Below are positions 9,472 to 17,792 of a stretch of DNA of 64,000 nt, one piece after another; position 1 is the stretch's first letter, and every line of letters starts with the position of its first letter. The notes beneath the pieces were generated by a model. The model was not told the origin of the DNA, searched no databases, and saw nothing but the letters and a program-made list of their open reading frames with translations. This DNA is from Streptomyces qinglanensis (lineage in GTDB: Bacteria > Actinomycetota > Actinomycetes > Streptomycetales > Streptomycetaceae), in the NCBI RefSeq assembly GCF_900111245.1, contig NZ_FOGO01000018.1, positions 104,142 through 168,141 on the forward strand. The letters are read 5' to 3'. A program made the position numbers and the translations under genes.

Positions 9472-10191
9472 TCAGCGCGGGGTGCCGTCGGCGAGTTCGC
9501 GGGCGGCCTCGCGCAGGTCCTTCGCGGTGTCGATGGCCCGCCAGTACGAGCCCTGCGGCAGCGGGAAGCCCGCCAGCGCCCGCTCGCGGGCGAGACGCGG
9601 GAAGGTGGTCCGCTCATGGTCCCCCCGCTCGGGCAGCAGCCCGACGAACCGGGGGGAGAAGACGTAGACACCCGCGTTGATCAGATAGGGGGAGGGCGGC
9701 GCCTCGATGAAGTCGAGGACGTGACCGAACTCGTCGGTCTCCACCGCACCCCAGGGGATGCGCGGACGGGCGAGCGCGAGCGTGGCGGTGGCGTCGCGCT
9801 CGGCGTGGAAGTCGGCCATCTCGCGCAGCGAGAAGCGCGTCCAGATGTCGCCGTTGGTCGCGTACCAAGGCTCTTCGGGCCGCGGCAGCGAGCGCGCCGC
9901 GAACTTGAGCCCGCCGCCGCGCCCCAGTGGTTCGCGCTCGACCACCGTCGTGACGCGGCAGGGGAGTTCCGCCTGCGCGAGCCACTCGTCGAGCACCTCG
10001 GCGAGGTGTCCGCAGGAGACGACGACATCGGTGACGCCCTCGTCCGCCAGCCAGGCCAACTGATGGCCGATGATCGGTACTCCCGTGCCGGGGATCTCCA
10101 CCATCGGCTTGGGACGGTCGTCGGTGTACGGCCGCAGCCGTGATCCCTGTCCACCGGCGAGGATCACGGCCTGGGTCGGGTGCTGGGTCAT
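9472..10191 (-). CDS. NDP-sugar pyrophosphorylase-type nucleotidyltransferase
   Basis: The protein (about 239 residues from ATG 10191) has the nucleotidyltransferase signature QAVILAGGQGSRLRPYT followed by DRPKPMVEI, and the acceptor-side NGDIW. It belongs to the glucose-1-phosphate thymidylyl/mannose-1-phosphate guanylyl superfamily and would join a sugar-1-phosphate to an NTP for glycoconjugate synthesis. The sugar is not predictable. It lacks the C-terminal beta-helix of bifunctional forms. An in-frame GTG at 10233 is an alternative start. It is convergent with the DoxX-family gene. Confidence 0.85.
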   Translation of the reverse strand: MTQHPTQAVILAGGQGSRLRPYTDDRPKPMVEIPGTGVPIIGHQLAWLADEGVTDVVVSCGHLAEVLDEWLAQAELPCRVTTVVEREPLGRGGGLKFAARSLPRPEEPWYATNGDIWTRFSLREMADFHAERDATATLALARPRIPWGAVETDEFGHVLDFIEAPPSPYLINAGVYVFSPRFVGLLPERGDHERTTFPRLARERALAGFPLPQGSYWRAIDTAKDLREAARELADGTPR

Positions 10192-10267
10192 GTGGCGCAG
10201 CCTATGCGCCACACGACCCACCCCGGTTGTCACGCCCCGGTCCGGCGCATCCGGAGCTCTCGCGGCG

Positions 10268-10705
10268 TCAGCTCAACTGCGCGACCCCGTAGGCGAACGA
10301 GGTGTCGCACACCGGCCGCGAGAACCGCTGCGCGCGCTGGGCCCCGTACTTGTGGACGGCGGCCTTCCCCAGCGCCCGGGCGATCGAGGCGCAGTGGCGG
10401 GCGAGCGACGGCTTGCGGGTGATGGCGCGCTGGAGGCTGTTCAGCGCCACCCCGGGGTCCTGCTCCTGGAGTTCGGCGATGAGCCGGTCCCGGAGCTGGT
10501 GCTCCGGCGTGTGGCGGGTCGCCGGCCCGGCGGGCGTCGAGGCAGTGTCCGCCGACGCCTTGTGTGCCGAGGAGGCGAGAACCGGTGCGTCCGCGGGCGC
10601 GGATGCCCACGGAACATACGTGACGGCGAGGGTCCCGGACAGGACGAGCACGACCGGGAGTACGAGTGCGAGGGATCGGCCGATACGGCGGGCTGCATGG
10701 TTCAC
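10268..10705 (-). CDS. Putative secreted small protein with a conserved two-Cys C-terminal region
   Basis: The 145-residue product starts (GTG) with a basic N-terminus and a hydrophobic stretch RSLALVLPVVLVLSGTLAV, a signal peptide or membrane anchor. An Ala/Pro/Thr-rich linker follows. The C-terminal part (about 70-145) has HQLRDRLIAELQEQDPGVAL, ARHCASIARALGKAAVHKYG and FSRPVCDTSFAYGVAQLS; the two cysteines could pair outside the cell. I do not recognise a characterised family. It lies 76 bp upstream (in transcription order) of the nucleotidyltransferase and may be cotranscribed with it. Confidence 0.7.
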   Translation of the reverse strand: MNHAARRIGRSLALVLPVVLVLSGTLAVTYVPWASAPADAPVLASSAHKASADTASTPAGPATRHTPEHQLRDRLIAELQEQDPGVALNSLQRAITRKPSLARHCASIARALGKAAVHKYGAQRAQRFSRPVCDTSFAYGVAQLS

Positions 10706-10734
10706 GCCCGCGATGGTAGCGGGGGGTGGTGATT

Positions 10735-10753
10735 TGGCGACATTTTGTCACCA
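10735..10753. promoter_or_regulatory. Operator-like inverted repeat upstream of the secreted protein gene
   Basis: Arms TGGCGACA and TGTCACCA (one mismatch) are separated by TTT, 30 bp upstream of the GTG start at 10705 on the minus strand, within an AT-richer patch. This suggests a regulator site. The remaining DNA to 11046 has no recognised gene. Confidence 0.35.
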
Positions 10754-11046
10754 CTTCGAGGGACGGGAACCCGGCTTGTTCGAAGAAATGTCGCACGGGA
10801 GAGGGAACAATCCGGCGGCGAGATGACGCCGGAGGCCGACGCGGTCCGTACGGCCGACCCCGCAGGGAAGTGCCGAGCACGACGGGACGAGGATACGGGC
10901 AGGAGCCTGGCCCACACGGACCGACAGGCCGAACGCTGCAGGAACCCGGCACGACACCGGCCCCGTACAGGGCGAAGCGCCTGCCCGAGGCGGGGAACCG
11001 GATCCCGCGGACGCGGGATGCCCCCACGCCCGGGTCCCGGACAGCG

Positions 11047-11073
11047 AGCCCGCGGGCGGACGGCCCGCGGGCT
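11047..11073 (-). terminator. Terminator hairpin downstream of msiK
   Basis: The perfect 11-bp stem AGCCCGCGGGC / GCCCGCGGGCT with a 5-nt loop lies 107 bp beyond the msiK stop codon. Confidence 0.7.
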
Positions 11074-11096
11074 GCTGCCGCGTCAGTGGCTCAGGA

Positions 11097-11197
11097 GCTG
11101 AGCCGCTCAGTCGCTGAGCCGCTCAGTCGCTGAGCCGCTCAGTCGCTGAGCCGGCTCAGTCGTCGAGGTGCTGAGGCGCTCAGTCGCTGAGGCGCTC
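11097..11197. repeat. 16-bp palindromic tandem repeat overlapping the msiK 3' end
   Basis: Units of GCTGAGCCGCTCAGTC occur at 11097, 11113, 11129, 11145 (one base longer) and 11170, with a partial unit from 11186. Each unit is itself a small palindrome (CTGAG-N3-CTCAG). The 11170 unit contains the msiK stop codon, and the last residues RLSD of MsiK are repeat-encoded. Confidence 0.85.
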
Positions 11198-12304
11198 GCC
11201 GGACGAGGTGGCGAAGACGTGGGCCTCGCCGCCCTGCGGCACCACGTGGATGGTGGAGCCCTTCTCCGGAACGCTGCGGCCGGGCACCCGGACCACCAGG
11301 TCGCGCTGCTCGCCGCCGATGTCGGCGGTGCCGTAGACGTAGCCGTCGGCGCCCAGCTCCTCGACGACGTTCACCGTGACGGGAACACCGGCGTGCTCGC
11401 CCTTGGCGAGGCCCTTGCCGCCGCCCTCGCCGTCGACGATCTCGAAGTGCTCGGGACGGACACCGACCGTGACGGTCTTGTCGCCCTTGTCCGCGGCGGA
11501 GCTGACGGCCTCGCGCTCGACCGGCACCACGCTGTTGCCGAACTTGACGCCGCCGTCGGTGATCGGGACCTCGACCAGGTTCATGGCGGGGGAGCCGATG
11601 AAGCCCGCGACGAACAGGTTGGCGGGACGGTCGTACATGTTGCGCGGGCTGTCGACCTGCTGGAGCAGCCCGTCCTTGAGCACGGCCACCCGGTCGCCCA
11701 TGGTCAGGGCCTCGACCTGGTCGTGGGTGACGTACACGGTGGTGATGCCGAGGCGCCGCTGGAGGCTCGCGATCTCGGTACGGGTCTGGACGCGGAGCTT
11801 CGCGTCCAGGTTGGAGAGCGGCTCGTCCATCAGGAAGACCTGCGGCTCCCGGACGATGGCCCGGCCCATCGCGACCCGCTGCCGCTGACCGCCGGAGAGC
11901 GCCTTGGGCTTGCGGTCCAGGTACTTGGTCAGGTCGAGGATCTTGGCCGCGTCCTCGACCTTCTTGCGGATCTCGGTCTTCGCCACGCCCGCGATCTTGA
12001 GCGCGAAGCCCATGTTGTCGGCCACGGTCATGTGCGGGTAGAGCGCGTAGTTCTGGAACACCATCGCGATGTCCCGGTCCTTCGGCGGAAGGTGGGTCAC
12101 GTCGCGCTCGCCGATGCGTATGTTGCCCTCGTTCACGTCCTCCAGGCCGGCGAGCATCCGCAGCGAGGTGGACTTGCCGCAGCCGGAGGGACCGACGAGA
12201 ACGAGGAACTCCCCGTCCGCGATCTCGATGTCGAGCTTGTCGACGGCGGGGGTGTCGGCGCCCGGGTACACCCGGGTCGCCTGGTCATAGGTGACCGTGG
12301 CCAT
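11180..12304 (-). CDS. msiK: Multiple-sugar ABC transporter ATPase MsiK
   Basis: MsiK is the shared ATPase that energises several carbohydrate importers (cellobiose, chitobiose, maltose types) in Streptomyces. The 374-residue protein has Walker A GPSGCGKST, Q-loop FQNYALYPHM, signature LSGGQRQRVAMGRA, Walker B VFLMDEPLSNLD and the switch His in VYVTHDQVEA. The C-terminal regulatory OB-fold region is that of the MalK/UgpC group. ATG 12304 is preceded by GGAGAAGCGAAC. There are no permease genes next to it, consistent with a stand-alone shared ATPase. A dre-like sequence lies about 50 bp upstream. Confidence 0.95.
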   Translation of the reverse strand: MATVTYDQATRVYPGADTPAVDKLDIEIADGEFLVLVGPSGCGKSTSLRMLAGLEDVNEGNIRIGERDVTHLPPKDRDIAMVFQNYALYPHMTVADNMGFALKIAGVAKTEIRKKVEDAAKILDLTKYLDRKPKALSGGQRQRVAMGRAIVREPQVFLMDEPLSNLDAKLRVQTRTEIASLQRRLGITTVYVTHDQVEALTMGDRVAVLKDGLLQQVDSPRNMYDRPANLFVAGFIGSPAMNLVEVPITDGGVKFGNSVVPVEREAVSSAADKGDKTVTVGVRPEHFEIVDGEGGGKGLAKGEHAGVPVTVNVVEELGADGYVYGTADIGGEQRDLVVRVPGRSVPEKGSTIHVVPQGGEAHVFATSSGERLSD

Positions 12305-12354
12305 GTTCGCTTCTCCTTCACCGGCAGGTACGTGCCGGACGATCCGTCGTAAAG

Positions 12355-12370
12355 GGAGGTGTAGTCCACT
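12355..12370 (-). promoter_or_regulatory. Possible DasR-responsive element upstream of msiK
   Basis: Read on the minus strand, AGTGGACTACACCTCC matches the DasR consensus ACTGGTCTAGACCACT at 11 of 16 positions. It lies 50 bp upstream of the msiK start. The match is weaker than that at 48472, so this is tentative. Confidence 0.35.
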
Positions 12371-12471
12371 GCGTGGACCTGGCGAGACGCTAGCCGCTGC
12401 ACGCCCGTTTGTCAGTAGTCGCAAGCATCACGATCCCTCTCCCAGGTACACTGCACGAGCGACGCACCCCC

Positions 12472-12545
12472 GCCGCCTTAGCTCAGCTGGTTAGAGCATC
12501 TGTCTTGTAAACAGAAGGTCGTCGGTTCGAATCCGACAGGCGGCT
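12472..12545 (+). tRNA. tRNA-Thr (anticodon TGT)
   Basis: The 74-nt cloverleaf has a GCCGCCT/AGGCGGC acceptor stem, D arm GCTCAGCTGGTTAGAGC, anticodon stem TCTGT/ACAGA with loop CTTGTAA (TGT at 12506-12508), and T arm GTCGGTTCGAATCCGAC. CCA is not encoded. Its 3' half from the anticodon loop onward is repeated at 18255, so this copy is the gene restored by an integrative element. Confidence 0.96.
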
Positions 12546-12562
12546 CCGCAGGTCAGAGGCCC
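12504..12562. repeat. attL-like 59-bp direct repeat (left end of element)
   Basis: The 59 bp from the anticodon loop of the tRNA to GAGGCCC are identical to 18255-18313, and the sequences diverge on both sides. This is the footprint of site-specific integration into a tRNA gene. Confidence 0.9.
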
Positions 12563-12589
12563 GTCCCGGGGTTCCGGGGCGGGCCTCTG
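12554..12589 (+). terminator. Terminator for tRNA-Thr supplied by the element
   Basis: A 14-bp stem (12554-12567 with 12576-12589, one G-T pair) has an 8-nt loop. The first nine bases of its left arm belong to the 59-bp repeat; the rest is element DNA. Confidence 0.8.
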
Positions 12590-12596
12590 TGGTGCC

Positions 12597-12619
12597 GTAC
12601 AGCAGCGAAGTACAGCAAC
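12597..12619. repeat. Left arm-type repeat of the integrative element
   Basis: This 23-bp sequence contains two direct copies of GTACAGCA at 13-bp spacing. It recurs at 18149-18171 with a single difference. Position just inside each end suggests integrase or excisionase arm-binding sites. Confidence 0.6.
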
Positions 12620-12640
12620 CGGGATGATCGTTACGGGCCG

Positions 12641-13522
12641 CTACGAGTCCTCGTCGGACTCCTCGGGGTCGTCCGGCGGGCTCTGGCCGAAGCCGCGGGA
12701 GAGCCGTTGCAGTGCTTCGCGGATCTCCTCGTCACTGGCCTCCGAGTACACGTCGAAGGTCATCGTGAACTTGGAGTGCCGCAAGATCCGCTGCGCCACC
12801 TTGGGGTGCACCTTCATGGCGACGAGCAGCGAACCGGTGGTGTGCCGGGTGTTCCGGAGCGGGATTGCGCGGACGCCGGCTTGGCGGATGCGGACGGCGA
12901 AGGCCCGGGTGAGGTTGCCGGGCTCGATCGGCGTCCCGTAGCGAGTGGTGAAGATCAGCCCATGCATGTCCTGCCAGAGCTCTCCGGCCGCTTCTCGGTC
13001 CTCCTGTTGATGCTGGCGACGCTGCCGTAGCGCTGCGAGGCAGAGCTCCGGCAGGGGGAGGAAGTCCTCCGAGTCCTCCGTCTTCGTCTCCCGGTGCAGG
13101 ACCTCACGGCCCGCACGCTGTAGTTGGTGGTCGATGTACAGCTCTCCGGTGTCGAAGTCGATGGACTCCCACGTGAGGCCGAGGATCTCACCGCGACGGA
13201 GCCCGAGGGTGAGCGCCAGGACCCACGCGGCGTACAGCGGGTCGTCCGAGGTGACGGCGTGTTCCAGGAGGCGGCTGGCTTCCCCGACGGACCACGCCTT
13301 GACCTTCCGGCGTCGCGGCTTGGGGACCCGTACGAGCTTGGCGACGTTGCGTGGGATCTCCTCCTCGATCACGGCCTGACTCAGAGCCGCGCGGAGGGTG
13401 TCTCGGGCGATCTGGACGACCCGCCCGCTCGGATACTGCTCGCAGCACTCGCCCTTGGCGCAGCAGCGCTGCCGCTCGGGACGGCGCTTGGCGTCCTTGC
13501 GCAGGGCAAGCCAGTTCAGATG
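12641..13522 (-). pseudogene. 5'-truncated tyrosine recombinase (integrase)
   Basis: An open frame of 293 codons runs from a stop at 13523-13525 to the TAG at 12641. It covers the Cys-rich insert (CCAKGECC) and the entire catalytic domain of a Streptomyces-type integrase. Catalytic elements visible are Arg in LGLRRGEILGL, the beta-hairpin Lys in ETKTEDSED, RHT in LRNTRHTTGSLL, His in ILRHSKF and Tyr in FDVYSEA. The first residue of the usual HxxR box is Arg here. The N-terminal arm-binding and most of the core-binding domain (about 150-180 residues) are absent; a GTG at 13372 is the only plausible internal start. The enzyme is probably inactive, which would trap the element. Confidence 0.85.
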
Positions 13523-13537
13523 TCACCCGATCGTGCA

Positions 13538-13708
13538 TCAGACCCCCACCTTGTAGGTGGCTTCCGCTTGAGCGATTCCGGAACGTCCCGTTTCCTCAGC
13601 GTTGCGGATAGCGGCGCGCGTTTGCCACCGCCCCACCAGCAGAGCGGCGGGGATACCAACAGCAGTCACCGCAGCAGCCGCTATGGCCCCGATTCCTTGC
13701 AGATCCAT
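13538..13708 (-). pseudogene. Truncated small membrane protein, cut next to the integrase fragment
   Basis: The 56-residue product begins MDLQGIGAIAAAAVTAVGIP, a single hydrophobic segment, then GRWQTRAAIRNAEETGRSGI. From memory, similar Streptomyces proteins continue for a further hundred or so residues after this Ala/Glu-rich helix; here it stops after ATYKVGV. It ends only 16 bp from where the integrase frame opens, which suggests one deletion removed the 3' part of this gene and the 5' part of int. Confidence 0.5.
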
Positions 13709-13851
13709 ACTCAGATCGTGCCTCATGTGAGACCCGCGTGAGGTGAAGCCCAACCACAAGGTCCCAGTCCCGGAGGCTTTGGCGCTGGTTTACCCTGCCG
13801 GTACGCCCCTGGTTTTGGCCGGGCGACCGCACGGGCACACAGGAGCCACCC

Positions 13852-13937
13852 GTGGCTACGAAGACTTTCGTGCTCAACACTGAACCCCCACGTCGCCGAC
13901 ATCGGCGGAACCGAGCTGAAGTTCTCCCCTGGGCGGC
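13852..13937 (+). pseudogene. 5' remnant of a phage-like gene with frameshift
   Basis: A strong ribosome-binding site (AGGAG, 6-nt spacing) precedes GTG 13852, which opens MATKTFVLNTEP. After a run of five C residues (13885-13889) the +1 frame continues HVADIGGTELKFSP, which reads as a natural continuation resembling the start of small actinophage structural proteins. The similarity breaks off after about 28 residues. Function is not claimed. The rest of 13709-14507 has no recognised gene; a 65-codon plus-strand frame at 14351 has no familiar motif. Confidence 0.3.
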
Positions 13938-14172
13938 CACCTCCGTCACCGTCGCACCGGCGAGCACTGCCAGGACAGCCCGGTATCTCTGCTCGACCAC
14001 GCTCAGCTCCACCAGCACGGCCCCTGCCCTCCCTGCACGCGGATACGACGCGCACAGCAAAGCCGAGACAAGCGGTGTCAAGCATCAGGTGAAGCCACAA
14101 CGTCAAGCATCAACCGAGACAAGACACCAGCACCCGAAGCGCGTGCGTAACAACTTTCTCTACGACTTCAAG

Positions 14173-14194
14173 GCGGCCCGCTCACGCGGGCCGC
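14173..14194. terminator. Hairpin within the element
   Basis: The 9-bp stem GCGGCCCGC / GCGGGCCGC with loop TCAC follows the phage-like remnant and lies beyond the 3' end of the restriction-modification gene. Confidence 0.5.
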
Positions 14195-14507
14195 GCGCGG
14201 CCCGGGCACCGGCCGGGCCTGCGCTCCTGTCTCCGCCCAGCTCCAGCCCGGCCGGCGCCCGTGCCGCGCGCACCGCAATCAGCCGTCTAACGTCAGAGAA
14301 GGGGTACATCGTGGCTGGGGCGGTCGGCTCCACGGCTTTAGGCAGCCACTTTGGCGCGAGCCTCGAAGATCATGGCCCCAACGTCGTGCTTTACCGGGCA
14401 GGTCCACAGACTGCCCGACGCGCCGGAAGCTTACGAGGCCATGATCGCTCGCGCCGAAGCACCTCCAGCCCAAAGCCGCTCCGCCGACCTATCTCCTTTC
14501 GACACAC

Positions 14508-17500
14508 TCACTCGTCAAAGGTGCCCTGCACATGAGCTACACGCTTAACCTCAGGCACTGGCTCCCGCAAGATTTCAGCCGGTTGCGACATTTCTTCATG
14601 CCCGACCGTCTCGCCATTGACAATTTCGTCGAGCATGGCAATCAGCTTTGGCTGCAACTGCAAGGTGCGCTCCACAATCCATAGCACTCTGAGCAGTTCC
14701 TCAGTCATCTCAGCCGTCCAGCGCTCCGGCCTAATGCCATCCAGCGAAGAACTGCGTCGACCGGCACCCTCGGCGAGGCGGTACGCTACCCACGATTGCA
14801 CCGGCTCGAAGCCACTGACTGAGAAGTCCCATACTTCTGGCGCCACGGGAGCAAATTTTCCGGTTCCCACGTGGAGTACTCGGCTTTGCCGGTCGTAGAA
14901 CACCTCGTCCGGATAACCAGCGGGATCACCGGGAACCGCCTTGACGCACCTGGCTCCCCCTTGCGGAATACTCACACGTGCGCCCGATTCAGCAGACCTT
15001 TCTCCGAAAGTCTGTAGGGAAATTAGCTGCCACCCGATTTCCACCGCCTGTGTGAATAGGTAAACATTTTTGGTGATCGGAATGCGAGGGCCCGGCAGTA
15101 CCAATTCTTCGCTGAACTGATCAACATAGGAGGGAGAGGACAAAACCGCATAGCAGTAAGCGAAAATGTCCTCCCCTGTCACTTCTTGGCTGAACAGGCT
15201 AGACAGCTTCTGTACCAGTGCTGGGTTGGTGTTGGCCTCGGTCCCCGCTGCGTCGCGCCAGAGTGGAATGACGTCCTTCCCGCCAAAGGACCCTCGGAAA
15301 TGGTGAAGGTCAGGAACGTACGCCGTGACGCTCGCAGCGGGCCCTAGCCCGAGAACACCCGTTAGCAGGCTCGTCATGTACACCTGCTTGTCAGAGTGGA
15401 CGCGCCACAAATCCGCACGCGGCCGGTCAGCTAGCCTGCTATCCGCGAAGGCGAATTGCCTGTCGAGAGTTCTGTAGCCATATCGGACAGTAGTTGGCTC
15501 ATCCTGCGGACGCGCATTCCTCAGCACTGGAAGAGCAGGTGGCATGTTCTCGGGATCCATGCCAAGGACTCGTGAATACGCTCGGTCAAGGTTGCGGGCA
15601 GGTCGGACTACGAACAGATCCGCCTTTCTTTCGTCAGGGGCGCTGGTCAATGTCTGCCAGCGGCGCCCTAGAGTATGGGTGTCTGGAGCGATCGGCCAGG
15701 TTCGCTTGAACTGGACCCCTGAATGCTGCCAAGGGAAAACATCGGTCAACAGAGGCCAGGCAAAGTAGTCACCAGACTGCTCCGGGAGAAAGGGTTCGTG
15801 CCAACTTTCGAAGCATCGCTGCCAGGACATATCATCAAACGTCTTCACGTCACCGAGTCGCGTAAGCTTCTCTTGACGCGTTCCTGTGATACGCGCATAC
15901 CAGACAGTGGCCGGCTGGTCAGGCTTGGGAGTCCCGTAACGAACACCGACCGCAATGGCCACAGGATTCTGGATGGCGAACACGTTCTCGGTCTTACGGG
16001 CCCCGAGGTTGTCTCCCTCCAGGTCAATAATCCAGAGCTCATCGAAAGCCTTCCTCATCGTCTCACGCATTCCGACGAAACCCGGACCGCGAAGATAGGA
16101 GGAGGCCGTGATGAAGCTGACGATGCCGGGTTCGTCCGTCGACTCCAGCACCTTCCACAGAGCCCAGCGCCAGAAGTACACATACAGATTATAGAGATTC
16201 TTGACATGACCACCCATGCCGACCTCAATGGCCGGATTGACGAAGTCAGCAAGGATCCCGTCATCCCCGTGGTCCCCGAATCGCACCCATCCGCCTTGAC
16301 GTTCCACTCCCACATCATCTGAGCTTATGGTCTGCCGGTAATAGGGCGGATTGCCAATGCAAGCAAGAACGGGAGCACTCGACTTGACCTTCCGAGCCCG
16401 CTTGTGTTCCTCCGCCAGACGGCGGTGCAACAAATCGAGTGACAATTGCCCCTCAGGCTCACAAGGCGACTCGAGAGTATCCGTCAGGTAAATATGGGCT
16501 CCATCTGCCGGCAGTTCACCCCCTGCCGAAATAATTTGCTCCGCGAGCCTAAGGTGCGCAACAGCATAGGGGCCGACGAGCAACTCGAACCCATGTAGGT
16601 TCTTTGCGGCCTTAGTGGCCCGGGCGCCTACAGCACCCCCGCCGTAAGCGTTCTCAACCAGTTCGAGGCTGCGGCGGAAGGCCGCGAGCGGGTAAGCTCC
16701 TGTCCCCACTGCTGGATCCAACACCGTGACGTCATCGTCAGCCATTCCAAGAGGCTTACCAAACTTACTGATGAGAAGGTCCGTGACAAGGTTTACTTGG
16801 CAGCCTACAACTTGCGCAGGAGTGTAGTAAACTCCGCGATTTTTGCGCAATTTCTCGTCGTAGGCAGCCAGAAAATCTTCATAGAAGTAAATCCAGGGGT
16901 CACCGTGCCGACTAACAGCCTCAGGATCCACAGCCGCGATCGTACGCTCGAGGAGGTCCAGCGGCACCTCAATCTCTTTGCGCGCATCCGGCTGAGCCAG
17001 CACTCTCAGGACCTGGGCAAGCAGACCGTGCCCTTTGTCCAAAGCATCAGCGGCGTCCCGCCGCAGGTCGGTTACGCCCTCGAGACGCGCAAGCAGCATC
17101 GCATAAGTCAGTGTCTGGGCGTACGCGTCCGCGAACTGGAGATCATCCGCGTCACCGAAGAGGAACCTACGCCATTCCTCAGCCAGTATCGACATTGCAG
17201 ATCCCGGGATGGCTAGCGAAGAAAGCACATCCGTACGCAGATATTTACAGAGAGGAGCTAGCTCCTCTGCGAGTCCACGAGGGGAATCGGGAACGACTGG
17301 ATCCCACGTCAGGAAGTTGCGAATTAGTTCACTGTATTGGGTTACATTGTCGTCACTGATAGCGTTACGCCCATCCGACGTAACGTCCCCTGTAAACCGA
17401 ACAACCTTACCTACCAGTTGGCCAGTACGGTAAAGTGCCCATTCATTGCCATCCGTGTAAACCACGTTCGGCAGTGACTTGAATTTTTCCCACTGCTTCT

Positions 17501-17792
17501 TGTTGTCGCCCTTGAACTTGCTGGTACGGGCTCCCGTGCCCGGCGCCTTCAGTTCAATATGCCCACAAAGCAAGCCCTTAACTGCCAGACCAATATCGGG
17601 CCGACCGCCGAGTCCAGAGACAACGGACTCCGTCTTAGTCGCAACAGTACGCCCGTAGGCTGTTCCAGCCTTCACCAGCAGCGTCGTGGTAGGGGACTTA
17701 AGTTGGTCTTCTTGCTGGCCTGGGATATTCAGGGCCCATGTCGCTGTCAGGCTTTCAGCAAAGCTCACCAAGGCGTCTTTCATCGAGGCCAT
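14508..17792 (-). CDS. Single-chain restriction-modification enzyme (type IIG / ISP-like, no helicase)
   Basis: The roughly 1094-residue protein combines cleavage and methylation. Residues 1-100 look like a PD-(D/E)XK nuclease: Asp66 in RPDIG and Glu80-Leu-Lys82 in HIELKAPG. A helical region follows, then a gamma-class N6-adenine methylase with GVYYTP (320-325), SAM motif VLDPAVGTGAYP (about 357-368) and catalytic NPPY (481-484). The C-terminal half contains FAYCYAVLSSPSYVDQF and PRIPIT, characteristic of the type ISP specificity domain. No Walker A or DEAD-box helicase is present between nuclease and methylase, unlike LlaGI-type ISP enzymes. ATG 17792 is chosen because homology begins there; GTG 17807 after a G-run is possible. 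Codon use is less GC-biased than in the flanking core genes, consistent with transfer. It is the only intact cargo of the element. Confidence 0.85.
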   Translation of the reverse strand: MASMKDALVSFAESLTATWALNIPGQQEDQLKSPTTTLLVKAGTAYGRTVATKTESVVSGLGGRPDIGLAVKGLLCGHIELKAPGTGARTSKFKGDNKKQWEKFKSLPNVVYTDGNEWALYRTGQLVGKVVRFTGDVTSDGRNAISDDNVTQYSELIRNFLTWDPVVPDSPRGLAEELAPLCKYLRTDVLSSLAIPGSAMSILAEEWRRFLFGDADDLQFADAYAQTLTYAMLLARLEGVTDLRRDAADALDKGHGLLAQVLRVLAQPDARKEIEVPLDLLERTIAAVDPEAVSRHGDPWIYFYEDFLAAYDEKLRKNRGVYYTPAQVVGCQVNLVTDLLISKFGKPLGMADDDVTVLDPAVGTGAYPLAAFRRSLELVENAYGGGAVGARATKAAKNLHGFELLVGPYAVAHLRLAEQIISAGGELPADGAHIYLTDTLESPCEPEGQLSLDLLHRRLAEEHKRARKVKSSAPVLACIGNPPYYRQTISSDDVGVERQGGWVRFGDHGDDGILADFVNPAIEVGMGGHVKNLYNLYVYFWRWALWKVLESTDEPGIVSFITASSYLRGPGFVGMRETMRKAFDELWIIDLEGDNLGARKTENVFAIQNPVAIAVGVRYGTPKPDQPATVWYARITGTRQEKLTRLGDVKTFDDMSWQRCFESWHEPFLPEQSGDYFAWPLLTDVFPWQHSGVQFKRTWPIAPDTHTLGRRWQTLTSAPDERKADLFVVRPARNLDRAYSRVLGMDPENMPPALPVLRNARPQDEPTTVRYGYRTLDRQFAFADSRLADRPRADLWRVHSDKQVYMTSLLTGVLGLGPAASVTAYVPDLHHFRGSFGGKDVIPLWRDAAGTEANTNPALVQKLSSLFSQEVTGEDIFAYCYAVLSSPSYVDQFSEELVLPGPRIPITKNVYLFTQAVEIGWQLISLQTFGERSAESGARVSIPQGGARCVKAVPGDPAGYPDEVFYDRQSRVLHVGTGKFAPVAPEVWDFSVSGFEPVQSWVAYRLAEGAGRRSSSLDGIRPERWTAEMTEELLRVLWIVERTLQLQPKLIAMLDEIVNGETVGHEEMSQPAEILREPVPEVKRVAHVQGTFDE

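Noticed and set aside
14351..14548. Small gene in the element (65 codons)
   Set aside because: No ribosome-binding site or recognisable motif, and it overlaps the end of the restriction-modification gene.
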